Shown in pieces: positions 11,341 to 22,250 of a stretch of 64,000 nucleotides of DNA (its first letter is position 1; every line of letters begins with the position of its first letter). Source of the DNA: Hanleya hanleyi (lineage: Eukaryota > Mollusca > Polyplacophora > Lepidopleurida > Hanleyidae); contig JAVTVY010017222.1 of the NCBI GenBank assembly GCA_036873755.1, positions 1 to 64,000 on the forward strand, read 5' to 3'. The notes under the pieces are model-generated. The model was not told where the DNA came from, did not search any database, and saw nothing but the letters and a program-made list of their open reading frames with translations. The translations under genes were made by a program, and so were the position numbers.

Positions 11341-11351
11341 CCCCCCACAGG

Positions 11352-12170
11352 CGTACCGTTATGGATCCGCCTGGATTACTGGATACTCTGGGTATAAAGA
11401 GCCAGTATTGGGTTTTATCTTCTCCAAACCACTCCAGGTTCTCGCCCAACGATATCGATAATCGTAAACAGATAATCTGAAACAGTTTTCTTTTAGTGCC
11501 TCCAATGGCACTAGAAGATATCTTCAGCAACCCTCAGGATATCCGCAGGATATCACAGGATATTTGTATGCAGGATATTTCTCTAGTAAAATACCAGGGA
11601 TGGAGCATGGAATACCATAGGATAATGCCTATAGGACGGCTTGGGTCCATTTAAGATGACGGCATGCATATGATCCATGGATATTCCCTCACAGGATACT
11701 CTCGGGATACTGCAGGATATTACGTAGGTTAACATCTCATTTCGTAGGATGCCAATTTGCAGGATATCCAGCATACAAGGGAGTAGGATATCAAGCAAGG
11801 ATAACGAAATACCCGTTATCGCCATACCAGAAGGATGTCGTATTCTGCAGGAGATCCGATTATCCTTCATCTCACTCGTTTAATGGAAATCTGCAGGATA
11901 CGCTTCCTTCCTTCAACTCAACACGAATCACCAAATAACACCGATTTCAACAACAATGAAATTTATTATTTGTGAACTGGACGATATGTTATTTACAGTA
12001 TATACACATTTTTAATTGTCTCACTGATGCGGTGTGCAACAAAAAAATAAATGGGGGTGAGTAAGCTTACATGGTGCTTCTCATATTTGCATATATTAAG
12101 GTTGGATCTCGGAAACTAAATATGCCTCCCCAAGACTTCCATACATCCTTAAGGATAATAGTGTCAGAAA
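11352..12170. other. no gene; AGGATAT-rich stretch
   Basis: From about 11,530 to 11,900 the sequence is dominated by irregular AGGATAT/GCAGGAT motifs, a degenerate simple repeat. The remainder (11,900-12,170) shows nothing I can name. Confidence 0.4.
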
Positions 12171-12189
12171 ACTTATGGAATGGAAAGGA

Positions 12190-12490
12190 AGTGTCCACCT
12201 GCCATCAGCAATAGGCAGTATCATCTACGTATAAGAGGGCGCTTCCACCTGCCACCCGCAACTGACAGTATCGTCTCTATACGAACGTTTTTGTCCATCT
12301 GCCACCCACGACCGGCAGTGTCATCTATGTACGCAATAATTTCCACCTGCCATCCATGCTTGGCAGTGTCATCTCTGTGCATATTAATTTCCACCTGCCA
12401 CCTTCAACTGGCAGTATCATCTATATGCATATTAATTTCCACCTGCCACCCACGACTGGCAGTATCACCTTTATGCGTATGTTGCAGGAA
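12190..12490 (+). repeat. ~48-bp minisatellite
   Basis: Six copies of a unit containing CCACCTGCCACC and GGCAGTATCATCT, starting near 12,195, 12,247, 12,294, 12,343, 12,391 and 12,439. An ORF across it is a repeat artefact. Confidence 0.85.
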
Positions 12491-12779
12491 ATACCAGACC
12501 CGAGGGGGATATTCAACATTCTTCATTTTAAGGAATTTTTATATCCTTAAGTATATATAGGAAATAACTAGCCATCTCCCATACATATCCTATTCATGAC
12601 ATTTAGAAATCACGGTGAACTTTGACATTTAAATTCAAAATCTTGACTCTCGGGTATATAATCGTCTCCAAAATGTAAATTAATCAGTCTAAACTGTTGG
12701 TTAATCTGTAAACGACATAAATTTGGCTTAAAATCCTCAAATGAACGAGTGAAATCATCCTGTAAGCGCAAATTTGGAA

Positions 12780-12990
12780 ATGATCGATCCTTATTTCAGG
12801 ATGAGGATTGATCCTTATATCAGTATGATGATTGATCCTTGTCTCAGGATATAAGTATTTCATCCTTATTTCAGGATATAAGGATTTCATCGGCTTGTTT
12901 CAGGATGTAAGAATTTCATCCTTGTTTCAGGATGTAAGAATTTCATTCTTGTTTCAGAATATAAGGATTCATCCTTGTTTCATAACAAAG
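12780..12990 (+). repeat. ~28-bp minisatellite TCATCCTTGTTTCAGGATRT
   Basis: Seven or eight copies of a unit in which ATCCT and AGGAT face each other, so each unit is weakly self-complementary. The remaining DNA to 13,780 shows no gene. Confidence 0.8.
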
Positions 12991-13789
12991 ATAAGAATTT
13001 TCCCTAAGACATCTCCCATATATTGGTATGTAAATCATCTCCCATAGTGAAGGTGTGATGTTACCTCGTCAACGACAAGGGGCAGAATGCGAAGTACCTA
13101 CCGTCATCTAAGATCATATAGACCGCCACAAACCTGTTTACATCACGTGGGCATCTACGGAGATTTTGATTGGCTGAACACTGAACGATTTCAAAACCTG
13201 CGTTGTATCAGCTGATTAGCTTTTACAAGCCACGAAAAGTATCAGAAAAAGCGGCCCTAAACTAGAAAACTTCTATGTAACAATGTCTTATTCTTCTCCG
13301 AACATGTACAAAATAATCTGCCTTATTTTCTCATACAAGTTTTGGAACGCTACGATGTCAAATTTCCATATTCAAATACTAACAAGCACACAAAGCTGGC
13401 GACGTAGTTTTCCGCGAAGTATGAAATGTGCAAGAAATACCTGATAAAATACAGCCGTACAGGACAGATAAAGATGAACTACACTTTCACATGAGTATGG
13501 ATAGGTAAAGTAGAACTCACTTATTCGGGCTAACTAGTTTTTATGCAATGAAAACCCTCAAAGACATAAAAATTAGCCAAAATTCCCCATGACGAAAACT
13601 GGTCCGGCGATAACACCTGTAATGTTACCCTCTGTCATAAATTCTGCCGATTTTGAAATATGTCAGATTTCGACAATTAAAACATATTTACATCATGAAA
13701 TGACACTGGAAAATTATATAAAGACATAATACATGTAGTCGACCACAAATCGTCACAATACATAACCCTCATACTCGTGAGGGCCATAT

Positions 13790-14525
13790 ATCATTTAGCT
13801 ATTATACATTGTGAACCAAAAACGGCGGCGAAACCCTGTGCTCCCGCCGCGTCGGAGGAAAATTTTATGGCCTCAGAGTTAACCCAGAAGTTAAAATCTT
13901 CCAAAAAGTACAGCCATGCTCTGAGATCGGCTCGGGCCTCATATACGGTATTGTTGACTCATTAGATCTATTAGACAACGAATAAAAGCCCTACCGGGAA
14001 CAACGACTGTACAGGCGCAAAATTGAGTAATCCGACTAACGAATGTAATTCTAGTAATGTCTTCTTTTTTTCTCTCTCTTTTTTTTTGTACCGTTTGCAG
14101 AAACCGTTCAAATTTTGTTTCAGTTTGTTTAACTTTTCCTGGGGTAGACTTGCTATCAAGTTCGATTACGTGCATAATAATCCTGGTTGTCGGTTGGATT
14201 GCTTTTCCGTGTTTTATAGGTATGCCTATATGCTCGCACAAGGAAGTAAAAGTGAGCAAAGCGTTTACACAGGAATTTGATGATGGCGGTCCAGAAAAGA
14301 AAAATTCGTCTACAATGTGCGTAACGTCGGGCATAGAAAATTTGTGTTTCATATCCACTGAAGTGACTGACTCAGTGATTCGAATATTCTGCATGATGAT
14401 CTTGCTTCATCGGCATACATTTATCGAAGTAAAATTGGTTATCCCAAGTGAAACCTAGTAAGGGATAATCGGACGGGTCGATGGGAATAATACGAAAAGC
14501 GTCCTCGATGTCTGCTTTAGCCATA
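13790..14525 (-). pseudogene. DIRS/Ngaro-type reverse transcriptase and RNase H remnant
   Basis: Reading minus from 14,525: KADIEDAFRIIPI and LLGFTWDNQFYFDKCMPM (RT fingers/palm), a frame change, then VTHIVDEFFFSGPPSSNSC (the VDEFFF box in the YxDD position, a form typical of DIRS-like RTs), SLCEHIGIPIKHGKAIQPTT, and LLELHSLVGLLNF. Next comes an RNase H start with ARADLRAWLYFLEDFNFWVN and IKFSSDAAGAQGFAAVFGSQ, where the Asp of SSDAAG is the expected first RNase H acidic residue. At least three frame changes and a stop near 13,790 show it is dead. Homology to DIRS/Ngaro rests on these motifs. The upstream gag-like ORF at 14,977-15,431 agrees with this. Confidence 0.8.
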
Positions 14526-14970
14526 AGGCAATTTTGCCCAAACTACTGAACTAAAGTACATATACTTACAAGTAATTGAATTGGTGAACGTTATTGTGAA
14601 GGCTGCAGAGACAATAGCAAACTTTGAGAGAAACTTTGAATTACAAAGCATTTTGAACTTTAAAAGGTTGGCAAACAAAATGAACACACGTGTGGGTTCT
14701 CTATATTGTTGTCCGTATGGTACAATTTCCACACAGGGAACATCTGTGTGCTTTATAAGTGTTTTACATGGTTTTGCGCCATTTACAGTTAATGAGTTCA
14801 TATACAATCTTTACTGAGATGTTAACAGATTGTTTTAAAGATTTAACGCTAATTTGAATAACTAGTATTAGCGGCTCGCCCATTATCTTTAGAGTGGGAG
14901 AAGTGTTATATAGTTGAGCAACGGACTATGCGGATGATCCGTTCCCGTAGTTACGGTTTCATTTATAACG
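14526..14970. other. unassigned spacer inside the DIRS-like remnant
   Basis: Homology to the DIRS-like RT stops at 14,525 and the gag-like frame ends at 14,977. The 450 bp between shows no recognised coding and may be an insertion. Short ORFs on both strands are unconvincing. Confidence 0.35.
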
Positions 14971-14976
14971 TTGTAT

Positions 14977-15431
14977 CTATGCCGAGCTGTCTTGCTGAAT
15001 TACGAATAAACCGATGAGGGATTCATCCAGTGGAACAGAGTGATCAATATCTTCAATATTTATGTGGTCTGAATCTGAGTGTGAGGCAGAGGGCTCACCT
15101 AATACCGCAGTTAGGGTTGAGTTGACAAAATCAGTCAGCGTCCTCGAGGAAGGATTCATTGTGGTGGGTGTTCCAGCTGGAACAATGACTGGCGAGAGAG
15201 ATGACGAGTTGTCTGTAGGAGTGGATCCGCTGTCCGCAGAAGGCACTTCTGTCGAGGATTGACGAAGATCCTGTGTCCATCACAGCCAGACGGGACAACT
15301 GATCGTCGGAAAGGGTGGGTGGGTCTGCCCTTCTCTGAACCTCGGGTACGGATGCAGGCGATTCCTTTTGCCTCAACCTTGGCATAATTGGTGACTGACT
15401 GAGCCGCTCGCCTTTTCCTCTTGGCTGGCAT
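14977..15431 (-). pseudogene. DIRS/Ngaro-type gag-like N-terminal remnant
   Basis: An ATG at 15,431 opens MPAKRKRRAAQSVTNYAKV, a basic start of the kind seen in ORF1 of Ngaro-like elements. In shifting frames it continues with PPTLSDDQLSRLAVM, then SLSPVIVPAGTPTT, LTDFVNSTLTAVLGEPSAS and IDHSVPLDESLIG. The Ser/Thr/Pro-rich character and order fit a gag-like protein directly upstream of the RT at 14,525. Two or more frame changes. Confidence 0.55.
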
Positions 15432-15699
15432 ATTCTGAAACAAACGAATCCGAACAGCGGCAGGAATATGCGACAATATGACATGTCTAATCGGACAGAC
15501 AACATCTGAACAGAATAAAAGGATCGATGTAATGGACCGGTTATTATTGTGAAACCGTCAGATAGAAACAAAAGATTGATACCCTCACAATCGACAATAA
15601 AAACCGCTCAACCCATTATGACAACCATGGCTGAATTATATCTAGTTAATCCATGTTTTATAGCAATAACTGACATAAATTGTCTGGTAAACAGTAGAC

Positions 15700-16740
15700 C
15701 GTGATGATATGTCAAACAGTTATGGCACTGATAATCTGCCGAACAAGTTTATTGATGATATATGCCAAACAATTATGACACCGAAACATTGTTTTATCAG
15801 TGATGATCTGCCAAAATTATATGTCATTGATCTGCCAAACAATTATAGCAGTGAAGAGATGATAAAAATGGTCTGGTAAACAGTAGGCCGTGGTGATATG
15901 CCAAAGAGTTATGGCACTGATAATCTGCCGAACAATTTTTGTGATGATATGTGCCAAACAATTATGACACCGATATCTGCCAAACATTGTTTTGGTAGCG
16001 ATGATCTGCCAAACAATTATGACAGTGATGATATGCCAAACAATTATGGCATTGATCTGCCAAACAATTATGGCATTGATCTGCCAAACAATTATGGCAG
16101 TGAAGAGAGGCCAAACAATTATGGCATCGGTCTGCCAAACAATTATGGCAGTGAAGAAGAGAGGCCAAACAATTATGGCATCGATCTGCCAAACAATTAT
16201 GGCAGTGAGGAAATGTCAAACAATTATGACATTGATCTGGCAAACAATTATGGCAGTGAAGAAATGCAAAATAATTATGGCATTGAGCTACCAAACAATT
16301 TTGGCAAAGAGTTATGGCATTATGCCAAACAAGCCTGCCAAACAATTATGGCATTGAAACAATTATGGACCCAAACAATTATGGCAGTGAAGAGAGGCCA
16401 AACAATTATGGCATCGATCTGCCAAACAATTATGGCAGTGAAGAGAGGCCAAACAATTATGGCATCGATCTGCCAAACAATTATGGCAGTGAGGAAATGT
16501 CAAACAATTATGACATTGATCTGGCAAACAATTATGGCAGTGAAGAAATGCCAAACAATTATGGCATTGAGCTACCAAACAATTATGGAGGTAATGACAA
16601 GCCAAACAATTATGGCATTGATATACCAGACAGTTATGGAGGTAATGATATGACAAACAATTATGGCCTTGATCTACCAAATAATCAATGACAGTAATGA
16701 CAAGCCAAACAACTATGGCGGTGATGAACTACAAACTGAT
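15700..16740 (+). repeat. minisatellite CCAAACAATTATGGC, 24-30-bp units
   Basis: About 30 units built on the core CCAAACAATTATGGCA plus TTGATCTG, GTGAAGAGAGG or GTGAAGAAATG. Unit lengths are mostly multiples of three, so long ORFs appear in three frames (for example PNNYGIDLPNNYGSEE repeats). Simultaneous openness of both strands argues for a satellite, not a selected protein. Confidence 0.85.
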
Positions 16741-16925
16741 TCTTGCAGTACACTTAAATCAAATTTGACGGCGAATTACCAAGATTGCACCGCGTATACT
16801 GCGGTAATATTTTGAAAGACCTGATGATTTATTAAGATGAACGCCATCTTTAGAAAAAAAGGAAAGTAGGGGCTTTCAGAATCCTCTGTGTTTCCAGAAT
16901 TTCACGCGGGTTGCAGAGTGCAATG

Positions 16926-17310
16926 CTAGCAGTGAGTTTCTTTAACCTTCGGATTGAAGTCAACAGGACATTTAATGCGCGGCAGGAGCTGCCCTATCAC
17001 CACAAACGTCACTTTACGATCCAGTAATAAGTAATTCGCCACTGTAATTAAATCTCTAGCCAGTTTAGTGGGTGCTGTTGACGGATTCCACAAGTCGTTT
17101 TCACCAAAATGTAAAAATATTATGTCTGGTGGCCAGGATGACGAGCGAATTTTAACATGAATATGTCTCGGCATCGAGTCAACCCTCCCCCCCCACCAAT
17201 ACCCAGATATGAAACGTCAAATTGAGTAGGATTTAGGTGTAGATTATAGGAGCTGTGTGATAGATAATCTTTCAGACGGCGTATGTAACTGTGTCCAAAG
17301 ATGAAGACTT
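16926..17310 (-). pseudogene. SGNH-hydrolase-like exon remnant
   Basis: Minus strand from about 17,304: KVFIFGHSYIRRLKDYLSHS (block I, with GHS in the position of GDS), then FDVSYLGIGGGG. A frame change at the C/G run near 17,190 follows, then SSWPPDIIFLHFGENDLWN (the GxND block carrying Asn/Asp) and VTFVVIGQLLPR. The stop is at 16,926. SGNH-type esterase domains of this kind occur in invertebrate genes and as a passenger domain in some tyrosine-recombinase (Ngaro-like) and CR1-type retroelements. It lies upstream of the DIRS-like remnant on the same strand but is separated by a satellite, so linkage is unproven. The upstream edge abuts the foldback element at 17,331. Confidence 0.55.
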
Positions 17311-17330
17311 TCTAGCATCTTAAATGCACA

Positions 17331-18090
17331 CGTATGATCTAGCCCCAGCAGGGACCTAATGATACTGTCATTAGGTCCCACGTACATCCTAGCCACCATC
17401 GTCGTGTAGAAGCCCGAATCGTATAAACAATGATTTAGTTGCTCCTTACCATGCATTTTCCGATAGAACGTATCATGAACTAGTCCGAATCGTCCGAACG
17501 GCCAACATCTGTTGTCTTTTTGATTGGGGTTCGCCGACTTTTGTACCGGTCCCCGCTTGAATATATGATCAGCTCCGCCATGTTTGTTTTCACGCTGGAG
17601 TGTCGACTGCGCAAATGGTGGCCTCAGTAAAAACCGGAAGTGCACACGCCAACACCACAAACGTGGTCGTAAGCTAGGCAGACAATTTTTTTCTGAAAAA
17701 TTCATTCATTCAAATTCATTCATTCACTGTCGGAAGGAATAATCGGACGACCACGTTTGTGGTGTTGGCGTGTGCACTTCCGGTTTTTACTGAGGCCACC
17801 ATTTGCGCAGTCGACACTCCAGCGTGAAAACAAACATGGCGGAGCTGATCATATATTCAAGCGGGGACTGGTACAAATGGCGGTGAAACCCACTCAAAAA
17901 GACAACAGATGTTGGCCGTTCGGACGATTCGGACTAGTTCATGATACGTTTTATCGGAAAATGCATGGTAAGGAGCAACTAAATCATTGTTTATACGATT
18001 CGGGCTTCTACACGACGATGGTGGCTAGGATGTACGTGGGACCTAATGACAGTATCATTAGGTCCCTGTTGGGGCTAACGTATGATCGAT
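17331..18090. mobile_element. foldback element, ~340-bp arms around a 76-bp loop
   Basis: The left arm 17,331-17,670 is the reverse complement of 17,747-18,090 with few mismatches. The loop is 17,671-17,746. Each arm contains an ATGGCGGAGCTGATCATATA start preceded by CTTCCGG-type motifs, so the element carries two outward-reading copies of a first-exon-like sequence. No protein is recognised. The arms' ORFs mirror each other because of the symmetry. Confidence 0.85.
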
Positions 18091-18119
18091 TTCTAACGAT
18101 ATTAAGGAGAAGAATATAG

Positions 18120-18740
18120 TGAAAGCACACTTACCAGAGAGATCAGACGAGTGAAAGGGAGCTAGTTCTGGTTTTCAAGCTCAAGTTGAAGCCACAAAAG
18201 CGAAAACGCCTTTCTTCGATTAAAAACAGACCAGAACTGACCGAGAAATCAAATACGAACATGCGGTGGACGCGAATTGTGACGTGGCCTAATCCGATTG
18301 GCCAAGAAGTAGGTGGAGACGTCATTCAGTGCGGCTCACCTCATTGCCCCAAAAACTGAAATGACGTTCTCGGACATTTGATCAGCAGTCTGTTTAGAGT
18401 TACCTCCCATTGACCACCGCAAGCTCCTCTCTCCAACATAAAACATATTACGTTCCGTAATTTTTATTTTACTACAATTTGATGCGGATATTTGTATCTG
18501 TGTTCGCCTCAAAAGGGTTTTGCTAAATTCATTATGTGAACTGATTTATTGAGCAAAAACGACCATTTTTACCTCCATGTTAGAGATCGGGATTGCCCTA
18601 ACCTGGTTAAGATCAAATAAAAGCGAGTTAGGAGCTGTTGCGTCAGGAAATACTGTATCACCTCACCATCAGGGCACGGCCATTCATATCGTACGGTCTT
18701 TCCCAATCCGTTCTGGCTGTGATACTTTGTGACGTTGATT
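18120..18740. other. no gene seen
   Basis: Unique-looking sequence without a convincing ORF; TTAATCAAGA-type and AT-rich text towards the SINE head. Confidence 0.3.
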
Positions 18741-18744
18741 GTGA

Positions 18745-18850
18745 AATGGACCCCAACCAGGATTCGATCGCCTTACCTCTGGCTTACGAATCTTGCTAAA
18801 CCTCTAACTTGCGAATCCAACGCTCTACCGAGTGAGCTGAAGGGAAATTC
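18745..18850 (-). mobile_element. tRNA-derived SINE head
   Basis: On the minus strand TCAGCTCACTCGGTAGAGCG is a good pol III A box (18,821-18,840) and GCGATCGAATCC a B box (18,760-18,771). The order and flanks (ending GGTTGGGGTCCATTT) are of a tRNA-derived SINE. The anticodon arm contains an internal duplication (TTCGCAAGTTAGAGG / TTCGTAAGCCAGAGG), so it is not a functional tRNA. Confidence 0.65.
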
Positions 18851-18974
18851 CCGTTAGCTTCTCATGCTAGTATAAACGCTGGATGAGTGTCTCCCGCTAC
18901 ACTCCTCCTAACCTTAACCCTCTCCCCTTCTCAACTCAAGTTCTCTGGTCCAATGGTCACGCCATCAAGGTAAC

Positions 18975-19065
18975 GGACGAGGAGGAGCCCGGCCGGGATT
19001 TGATCACTCGACCTCTGGTTTACGAATCCAAAGCTAAATGGGAAATCCCCATTAGCTACAAGCAA
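18975..19065 (-). mobile_element. second, partial SINE head
   Basis: Minus strand: CCCATTTAGCTTTGGATTCG, AACCAGAGGTCGAGTGATCA and AAATCCCGGCCGGG match the neighbouring SINE but lack the A-box centre. Confidence 0.5.
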
Positions 19066-19556
19066 GGGTGAGTGTCTCCCGTTACAATTGAAATCAAGGC
19101 GTTCCTCATAAGTTGTAGAACATACTACAAGAAGGCATATGATAGTCATCATGAAAAACTTTTCACCCAGGAAGGGATGGTAATCATGTTCAAGGTGCAA
19201 GAAGTAAAGTCGATGTGAGGGTAAATATATAGCCATATTCATAAATTGGACCACCAATTACATTTAGACTACCTGGTTGCCTTCAAATCGAGAACCTTCA
19301 CTAATTAAACGCAAAAAGGAAACAAAGAAGATGAGAAAAGATGTCGGGGGTACTGACAAGATGTCATATGACCCCACAGATCAATATTCTGACTGCAAAT
19401 CTAAAACATCACAAGAACAAAAATGATGATCCCTTTGATGATTTGTATCTCAGTCACGCTTTTATTGTAGAGGTTCATGTGGACATCTTGAATGACATGA
19501 ATGTCATATGCCAGTTGACATTTAAAGATGTAATCATCCTAAACAATCGAATTTTT

Positions 19557-19591
19557 ATGTCTCCCCCAACTATGTTGGGGGGAGACATCTA
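19557..19591. repeat. ATGTCTCCCCC / GGGGGAGACAT palindrome
   Basis: Near-perfect hairpin at the left edge of the ~170-bp satellite block. GGTTGGGGGAGACGTATG recurs at its right edge (about 21,595), so the block is bounded by the same motif. Confidence 0.7.
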
Positions 19592-19599
19592 GTGTTTGT

Positions 19600-21250
19600 G
19601 CTGTCTGTCTGGATGGATGGATGGATGTCTGGATGGATGTCTGTCCGTCCCCTTGCCTTGTCTGCAAGATATCTTGAGAACTACTGGATGGAATTTCACC
19701 AAACTTGGATGGAAGCTTCATTGGGATAGCCCCCTCATTTGATTAAGTTTTGGTGTGTGTGTGTGCATTCATCCGTGTCCGGTGTCCGTCCGTCCGTCCA
19801 TCTACTTGTACATGTATATACAGGCCTTGTCTGCAAGATATCTTAAGAACTACTGGATGGAATTTCACCAAACTTGGATGGAATCTTCAGTGGGATAGCC
19901 CCCTCATTTGATTAGATTTTGGTGCGTGTGCGTGCATTCATCCGTGTCCGGTGTCCGTCCGTCCGTCCATCTACTTGTACATGTATATACAGGCCTTGTC
20001 TGCAAGATATCTTGAGAACTACTGGACGGAATTTCACCACACTTGGATGGAAGCTTCAGTGGGATAGCCCCCCTCATTTGATTATGTTTTGGTGTGTGTG
20101 CGTGCATTCGTTCATGTCCGGTGTCCGTCCGTCCGTCCATCTACTTGTACATGTATATACAGGCCTTGTCTGCAAGATATCTTGAGAACTACTGGATGGA
20201 ATTTCACCAAACTTGGATGGAAGCTTCATTGGGATAGCCCACTCATTTGATCAGGTTTTGGTGTATGTGTGCATGCATTCATCCGTGTCCGGTGTCCGTC
20301 CGTCCGTTCATCTACTTGTACATGTATATACAGGCCTTGTCTGCAAGATATCTGGAGAACTACTTGATGGAAGTTCACCAAACTTGGATGGAAGCTTTAT
20401 TGGGATAGCCCTCTCATCTGATTAGGTTTTGGTTTGTGTGTGCATTCGTCCATGTTCGGTGTCCGTCCGTCTGTCCATGTACATTTTTCAAAAGTGGAAG
20501 GCACGGGCACAGGGATTTATAAATCTCTTATCTTAAAAATGTTCCTAGAGACAAGTTTCGTATAGAGTTCAAATAGGGCCGCTATATACTAGCTTATGCC
20601 ATATAGAATTTTACATGATAATGATCACGATATGGGATGAAGTTTACTCCTTGCCAATAAATCGCGTAAGCTCAAAGAGGCCCTTTCTGCAAGATATCTG
20701 AAGAACTACTGGACAGAATTTCACCAAACTTAGATGGAAGGTTCATTGGGATAGCCCCCTCATTTGATTTAGGTTTGGGTGTGTGTGTGCATTTATCCAT
20801 GTCCATCGTCCGTCCATCCATCTAATTGTTCATGTATATACAGACCTTGTCTGCAAGATATCTGAACTTGGATGGTGTTCATCCGTCTGTCTACTTGTAC
20901 ATGTATAGACAAGCCTTGTCTGTAAAATATCTGAAGAACTACTGGATGGATTTCCCCGAACTTGGATGGCAGCTTTATCGTGATGGCCTCCTCATCTGGT
21001 TAGGTTTTGGTTTGTTTGCGTGCATCCATCTGTTTCTGATGTCCAGCTTTGTTACATGTATGTACAGGACTACTCTTGTCTACAAGATATGTGGAGAACT
21101 ATTGGATGAAATTTCACCAAACTTGGATGGAAGCTTCATTGAAATGGCCTTATGATCTAATTAGGTTTTGGTGTGAGCTAGTGCTTGTGTGGGTCCATGC
21201 AAAATGTGCTTATCTGTCTGTCCAATTTTTGTTCACTCCATATCTTGGAA
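19600..21250 (+). repeat. ~170-bp satellite, 8-9 copies
   Basis: Units begin with CTTGTCTGCAAGATATCTT and include TTCACCAAACTTGGATGGAA and GTCCGTCCGTCC. Copies start near 19,657, 19,826, 19,997, 20,168, 20,337, 20,683, 20,848 (partial), 20,916 and 21,075. A ~200-bp unrelated interruption lies at 20,480-20,670. ORFs in it are repeat artefacts. Confidence 0.9.
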
Positions 21251-21259
21251 ACTACTGAA

Positions 21260-22183
21260 GGCAGATGCATGAAACTTCTATACGGTACAGCATGTATACT
21301 ATAGGTGTGGCTCTTGTATGTTTTGCATCTTTCCTATAATGTGATCAGTTTCGAAATAGTTGATGCTTCACAATTACCGGTACATGTATTTCACATTGGT
21401 TGGACGCTGTAGATGTCGGCAATTCACTCATTGCTATATAAATCCTGACTCCTCACTGGGTTACTGTAACAATGAAAATCTCCTCGTTGTAATTAATATT
21501 TTTAGATGCGCAGCTTTGTTTAGAATACTTATTGCTACATTCATTTTATAGCACTTTCCCTTAAATTATGTGCCCACTCAAGGCAAGGTGGACGGTTGGG
21601 GGAGACGTATGTTTTTGTTTAAAAAAACAACCAGCATAGGCTTCATGCCGGAGCGGCAACTCAGGGGTCAAAGCGGAACCTCTAGTTTAATTAGAGAATC
21701 ACCGGTATTATGACTGATCTCATGTATGGGCAGTTCTAATAGTTCAAATTAACCAAACTTCCATTGTTAGTAAAACACTGGACAAAAGAAAACCATAGAA
21801 CAACCCAAACCATAGATGGCATGATACGCCTTTCATATAGTTTTTGATATTATTGGAACATCTTGATGTCTTGCCGGTATAATTGAAAACGGTTGACCGC
21901 TTCTCTCTTGCAGAAAACTAGCCTATGTTTATGTATACTATATTTATTTGTTTTTTAATTTCGTGCTGATGCTGTTATGTGGAATATGTCTTTGGATTAT
22001 GGACGGGGAAATTCTTTAATGGACGACGGTGGAATATATATTTAATGACGGACTAGACGCTTGTATTTCATATAGTGGGTCCAGTGTCCGTCATTTTTGC
22101 CAAGAACTGGGCGCGGTTTATTGAGGGTTTTGCCCCATGTTTTTAAACCAACATTTATAGACAAATGGGCATTCATATCAATT

Positions 22184-22215
<32 letters not shown>

Positions 22216-22217
22216 AC

Positions 22218-22250
<33 letters not shown>

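Larger units (their letters stand above)
2602..11351. mobile_element. giant palindromic (foldback) element of Polinton ancestry
   Basis: The two halves are reverse complements over almost their whole length: left arm about 2602-6100, right arm about 7290-11,351. Outer ends are CCTGTGGGGGGCCTAATCG and its complement. Each arm, from outside in, contains a ~30-bp minisatellite, a Polinton-type terminus (AGTAGTATGTAAAG), ~175-bp subterminal repeats, ~160-180-bp units with GCATGCGC palindromes, and the 3' part of a Polinton zinc-finger gene. The right arm has an extra ~590 bp (8223-8812). The flanking bases (gatacc left, cgtacc right) share only four of six positions, so a target duplication is uncertain. 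No transposase or integrase is encoded. It is either a non-autonomous foldback transposon or an inverted duplication of one Polinton-like end with its flank. Confidence 0.8.

Noticed and set aside
2596..11357. A 6-bp target duplication around the giant palindrome (gatacc / cgtacc)
   Set aside because: Only four of six bases agree, and the exact boundary depends on a C run; not strong enough to claim.
18745..18850. A functional tRNA gene on the minus strand
   Set aside because: A and B boxes are present, but the anticodon arm holds an internal duplication and no acceptor stem pairs; it is a SINE head.
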